This document shows positions 61,387 to 64,000 of a stretch of 64,000 nucleotides of DNA, piece by piece. The notes below the pieces were generated by a model. The model was given only the letters and a program-made list of their open reading frames with translations. It searched no databases and was not told where the DNA came from. The position numbers and the translations under genes were made by a program. The stretch comes from Dyadobacter diqingensis (GTDB taxonomy: Bacteria > Bacteroidota > Bacteroidia > Cytophagales > Spirosomataceae). How positions within the stretch are numbered: the stretch's first letter is position 1; each line of letters starts with the position of its first letter. The DNA lies in NCBI RefSeq assembly GCF_024220585.1, contig NZ_JAMXKF010000002.1:381392-445391 (forward strand). The letters run 5' to 3'.

Positions 61387-61495
61387 TTTACATCAAAAAC
61401 ACAAATAGCTGATTATCAATAACTAAAAATTACAACAAAACCCTGGCACAAATTTGTAAAGTCTAGAAAGATTCCGCTTTATAAAATCAGCAGCC

Positions 61496-63910
61496 ATGAT
61501 TAAAAACTATCTGATCACATCTTTTCGCAACCTTCGCCGTAACTGGAACTTCACGGTTATCAACGTGACCGGGCTTACGCTTGGTCTGGCCTGTTGCGTT
61601 TTGATCTTCTTTGCCGTTCGTTTTGAGCTTAGTTTCGACAATCATCATCAAGACGGTGATCGTATTTATCGTTTTGTCAACCGGAATAAAGAGCAGGGAG
61701 AAAAAGGTTATGCTGTCGGCGCTCCGCTTCCAGTGTTGGCCGCTTTACGAAATGATTTTCCGGAAATCAGAAATACCGTAACCAACACCTATGCATCAAA
61801 AGAGATGCTTATCTCCGTTGGCGATGGTGAAAAGCGGAAGAAATTTATAGATCCGATCAATTCTGTCTCGTTTATTGATCCTGAGTATTTCAACATTTTT
61901 GATTACAAATGGCTAAAAGGCAGTCCGGCAAGTAGTTTGAGCAATCCGGGATCGGTCGTACTCAGCACCGATCAGGCCAAGAAATACTTCGGAGATGCCG
62001 ATCCTATGGGAAAAACGATCCGGGTTAACAATAAGATGAACTTCGTTGTTAGTGGCATTATCGACAATCCTCCTGCTACCACAAGTTTTCCTTTTACGGT
62101 CATGCTTTCGTATTCGTCCCTGAAAGAATATGGAACGCATACCAACTGGGATGACTGGCAATCGACTTATGGCGGTGGTCAGATTTATATGAAACTTCCC
62201 GAATCTGTCAGCAAAAGCCAGATGGAAAAACAGCTGACGGCTTTCGCTAAAAAATATCGCGACCCGAAAGACGCTGCTGGCAACGACTGGATTCTTCAAC
62301 CCCTGCATGATATTCATTTTGCTACCAATACCCAAAACTACGCAGGTCGCTCCATAAGCAAAGGAATGATCTGGTCGATGATTCTTGTCGGCAGTTTTAT
62401 TCTGATAACCGCTTGCGTAAACTTTGTAAACCTGGCAACTGCCCAGGCGCTGCGCCGTGCCCGCGAAGTAGGCGTAAGAAAAGTACTTGGCAGTACCCGG
62501 GGACAGTTACTCCGTCAGTATTTTTCAGAGACAGGGATCATTACCACACTTTCCGTTGTGCTGGCGCTTGTTATCGCACAAATTTCGCTGCCGTATGTTT
62601 CACAAATTCTTAACGTAAAGTCCGAGGGAACATTCTTTATCACAGATCCGGTGATCATGGGATTTCTGGTACTTTTATGTGTTTTAACAACGATTTTATC
62701 CGGTTTTTATCCTGCATTAATCGTTTCAGGTTATCAGCCTATTCTGGCACTAAAAGGAAAAGTAGGCAAATCAGGAAGTCAGCAATCCAATTTGAGACGG
62801 GGACTTATTGTTCTTCAATTTACGATTTCTCAGGTTGTTTTGATTGGTACCATCATTGCTTACAGTCAGATGAAATATTTCCGGACACTTGACCTCGGTT
62901 TTCAAAAAGATGAAATCATTAACATTCCACTACCTGAACAAAAAGATGGAAAACTTGAAAATCTGCAAACAAAATTAAAGTCAGTTCCCGGTTTGAAGTC
63001 TATCAGTTTCAGTGCTTTCACTCCCATGTCCAAAAGTAACTGGCAGACGGGTTTTAAATATGAAAATGATGAAGACTTCCTCGCCTTCGAAATTGTCATG
63101 CGCCCGGCCGATACTTCTTATATCAACACTTACGGACTGACTTTGCTGGCGGGAAGAACATACCTGCCGGCGGATACTATGCGGGAATATGTTATCAATG
63201 AAGCATTTGTTAAAAAGCTTGGCTTTAAAAATCCACAGGATGCGATCGGCAAAAGAATGACCATTGGTGGCAGTGAAAACAAATTACCGATTGTCGGGGT
63301 GGTGAAGAACTTCAATACTTATAGTCTGCACAGAGAAATTGTTCCATGTGTGCTTACGACAGCACGTGACCAATATGGCACGCTTGGTATAAAACTCGCA
63401 GCAAATGCAACCGGGGAACAACTATCGCAAATTGAAAAAGCCTGGACGGAAACTTTCCCGGACTACATGTTCAAATACACATACCTCGATCAGACACTGA
63501 ACAGTTTTTATGAGAAGGAAGAACAGCTTTTTTCTCTTTTCCGGATTCTGACGGGGATTGCAATTTTTATCGGCTGTCTGGGACTTTATGGTGTAGTTGC
63601 CTTCATGGCCGAATCCAGGACGAAAGAAATGGGAATCAGAAAAGCGATTGGCGCTTCGGCCTTCAATATTTTTGGTTTGTTTTCCGGAGACTTTGTTAAA
63701 CTGGTACTTGTAGCGCTTGTGCTGGCCTCCCCCATCGCCTGGTATACCATGAACGACTGGCTTAAAGATTATACCTACCGAATAGAAATAACCTGGTGGA
63801 TTTTTGCTCTGGCCGGTTTTATGGCCGTTATCATCGCACTGATCACAATAAGTTTCCAAAGTGTAAAAGCCGCACTGATGAATCCGGTGAAGGCTTTGCG
63901 GAGTGAATGA
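61496..63910 (+). CDS. FtsX-like permease paralogue 5
   Basis: The 804-residue protein begins MIKNYLITSFRNLRRNWNFT and is the most divergent of the five: the central block reads TAQALRRAREVGVRKVLGSTRGQLLRQYFSETG and the terminal block ESRTKEMGIRKAIGASAFNIFGLFS. It keeps the tail KAALMNPVKALRSE. Eight membrane helices and two periplasmic domains are expected. It is a single-gene unit with its own dyad pair and ends in a strong terminator. No ATPase gene is seen downstream within the window. Confidence 0.9.
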   Translation: MIKNYLITSFRNLRRNWNFTVINVTGLTLGLACCVLIFFAVRFELSFDNHHQDGDRIYRFVNRNKEQGEKGYAVGAPLPVLAALRNDFPEIRNTVTNTYASKEMLISVGDGEKRKKFIDPINSVSFIDPEYFNIFDYKWLKGSPASSLSNPGSVVLSTDQAKKYFGDADPMGKTIRVNNKMNFVVSGIIDNPPATTSFPFTVMLSYSSLKEYGTHTNWDDWQSTYGGGQIYMKLPESVSKSQMEKQLTAFAKKYRDPKDAAGNDWILQPLHDIHFATNTQNYAGRSISKGMIWSMILVGSFILITACVNFVNLATAQALRRAREVGVRKVLGSTRGQLLRQYFSETGIITTLSVVLALVIAQISLPYVSQILNVKSEGTFFITDPVIMGFLVLLCVLTTILSGFYPALIVSGYQPILALKGKVGKSGSQQSNLRRGLIVLQFTISQVVLIGTIIAYSQMKYFRTLDLGFQKDEIINIPLPEQKDGKLENLQTKLKSVPGLKSISFSAFTPMSKSNWQTGFKYENDEDFLAFEIVMRPADTSYINTYGLTLLAGRTYLPADTMREYVINEAFVKKLGFKNPQDAIGKRMTIGGSENKLPIVGVVKNFNTYSLHREIVPCVLTTARDQYGTLGIKLAANATGEQLSQIEKAWTETFPDYMFKYTYLDQTLNSFYEKEEQLFSLFRILTGIAIFIGCLGLYGVVAFMAESRTKEMGIRKAIGASAFNIFGLFSGDFVKLVLVALVLASPIAWYTMNDWLKDYTYRIEITWWIFALAGFMAVIIALITISFQSVKAALMNPVKALRSE

Positions 63911-63935
63911 TAAGCTGAATAATCGAAAGAATGAG

Positions 63936-63975
63936 ACGAGGTATGGGAAAGGTCATTCCGCATACCTCGTTTTTT
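63936..63975 (+). terminator. Terminator of the fifth FtsX-like gene
   Basis: ACGAGGTATG (63936-63945) pairs perfectly with CATACCTCGT (63961-63970) around a 15-base loop, and a T-run follows. Confidence 0.88.
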
Positions 63976-64000
63976 AATGTCTGATCAACCGGTAACGAAC

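Noticed and set aside
1..64000. CRISPR arrays, tRNA or rRNA genes, insertion sequences
   Set aside because: No regularly spaced direct repeats, no cloverleaf or rRNA-like stretches and no transposase frame were recognised.

Overview
The window looks like chromosomal DNA of a member of the Bacteroidota, most likely the Cytophagales (Dyadobacter/Spirosoma-like; the genus is a guess from gene content, not shown by any marker). The signs are promoters of the TTG-N20-TAnnTTTG type, few Shine-Dalgarno sequences before starts, a tandem family of about 800-residue FtsX-like permeases, the DUF1501/DUF1553 cytochrome pair, a Xre-RES toxin-antitoxin pair, and lmo0937- and DUF6496-type small stress proteins. 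No rRNA, tRNA, CRISPR array, insertion sequence or intact prophage was seen.

Layout. 1-4.1 kb: the end of a vanadium-haloperoxidase/PAP2-type gene, an outer-membrane barrel protein, and a two-subunit molybdenum hydroxylase (IorAB-like, Tat-exported). 4.4-8.9 kb: methionine aminopeptidase, a Xre-RES toxin-antitoxin operon, an exported sugar-isomerase-like protein, a VOC dioxygenase-like protein, a sulfite-oxidase-like molybdoenzyme, and a lone Rha-type phage regulator gene. 9.2-11.9 kb: an orphan hybrid histidine kinase (CHASE3-PAS-HisKA-HATPase-REC-Hpt). 12-16.9 kb: a four-gene drug efflux operon (tetR, tolC, hlyD/emrA, emrB-type MFS). Its promoter carries a near-ideal pair of TetR-type operators, one of them lying on the -33 box. 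17-22.9 kb: CPA1 Na+/H+ antiporter, ruvC, a flippase-like membrane protein whose start codon overlaps that of ruvC on the other strand, a GT2 glycosyltransferase and small unknown proteins.

23-30 kb: an AraC regulator followed by a TolC-RND-MFP tripartite efflux operon. The RND pump has an altered proton-relay set and an EF-hand-like loop in its central cytoplasmic segment. 30-35 kb: DUF1543, a ClC chloride channel, a small GNAT, stress-type small proteins, and the conserved tesA-ybbA-ybbP-type cluster (35-38.5 kb). 38.5-41.2 kb: Crp/Fnr regulator, SDR reductase, DUF6496 protein and a general stress flavin-type protein. 41.3-48.4 kb: a tight minus-strand operon of a multidomain c-type cytochrome (DUF1549/LamG/DUF1553), a Tat-exported DUF1501 protein and a DUF5703 glycosidase-like protein, opposed by a divergent AraC gene that may control it.

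49.5-63.9 kb: five paralogous FtsX-like permeases without an adjacent ATPase, interrupted by a VapC/PIN toxin module, a small lipoprotein and a small periplasmic protein. The three transcription units of this array (starting at 49593, 58405 and 61496) each carry upstream a pair of 16-bp imperfect palindromes of the form TGTCCG-N5-GAACA, spaced 20-22 bp apart. This shared regulatory signature is the most interesting signal in the window and suggests one common regulator for the array.
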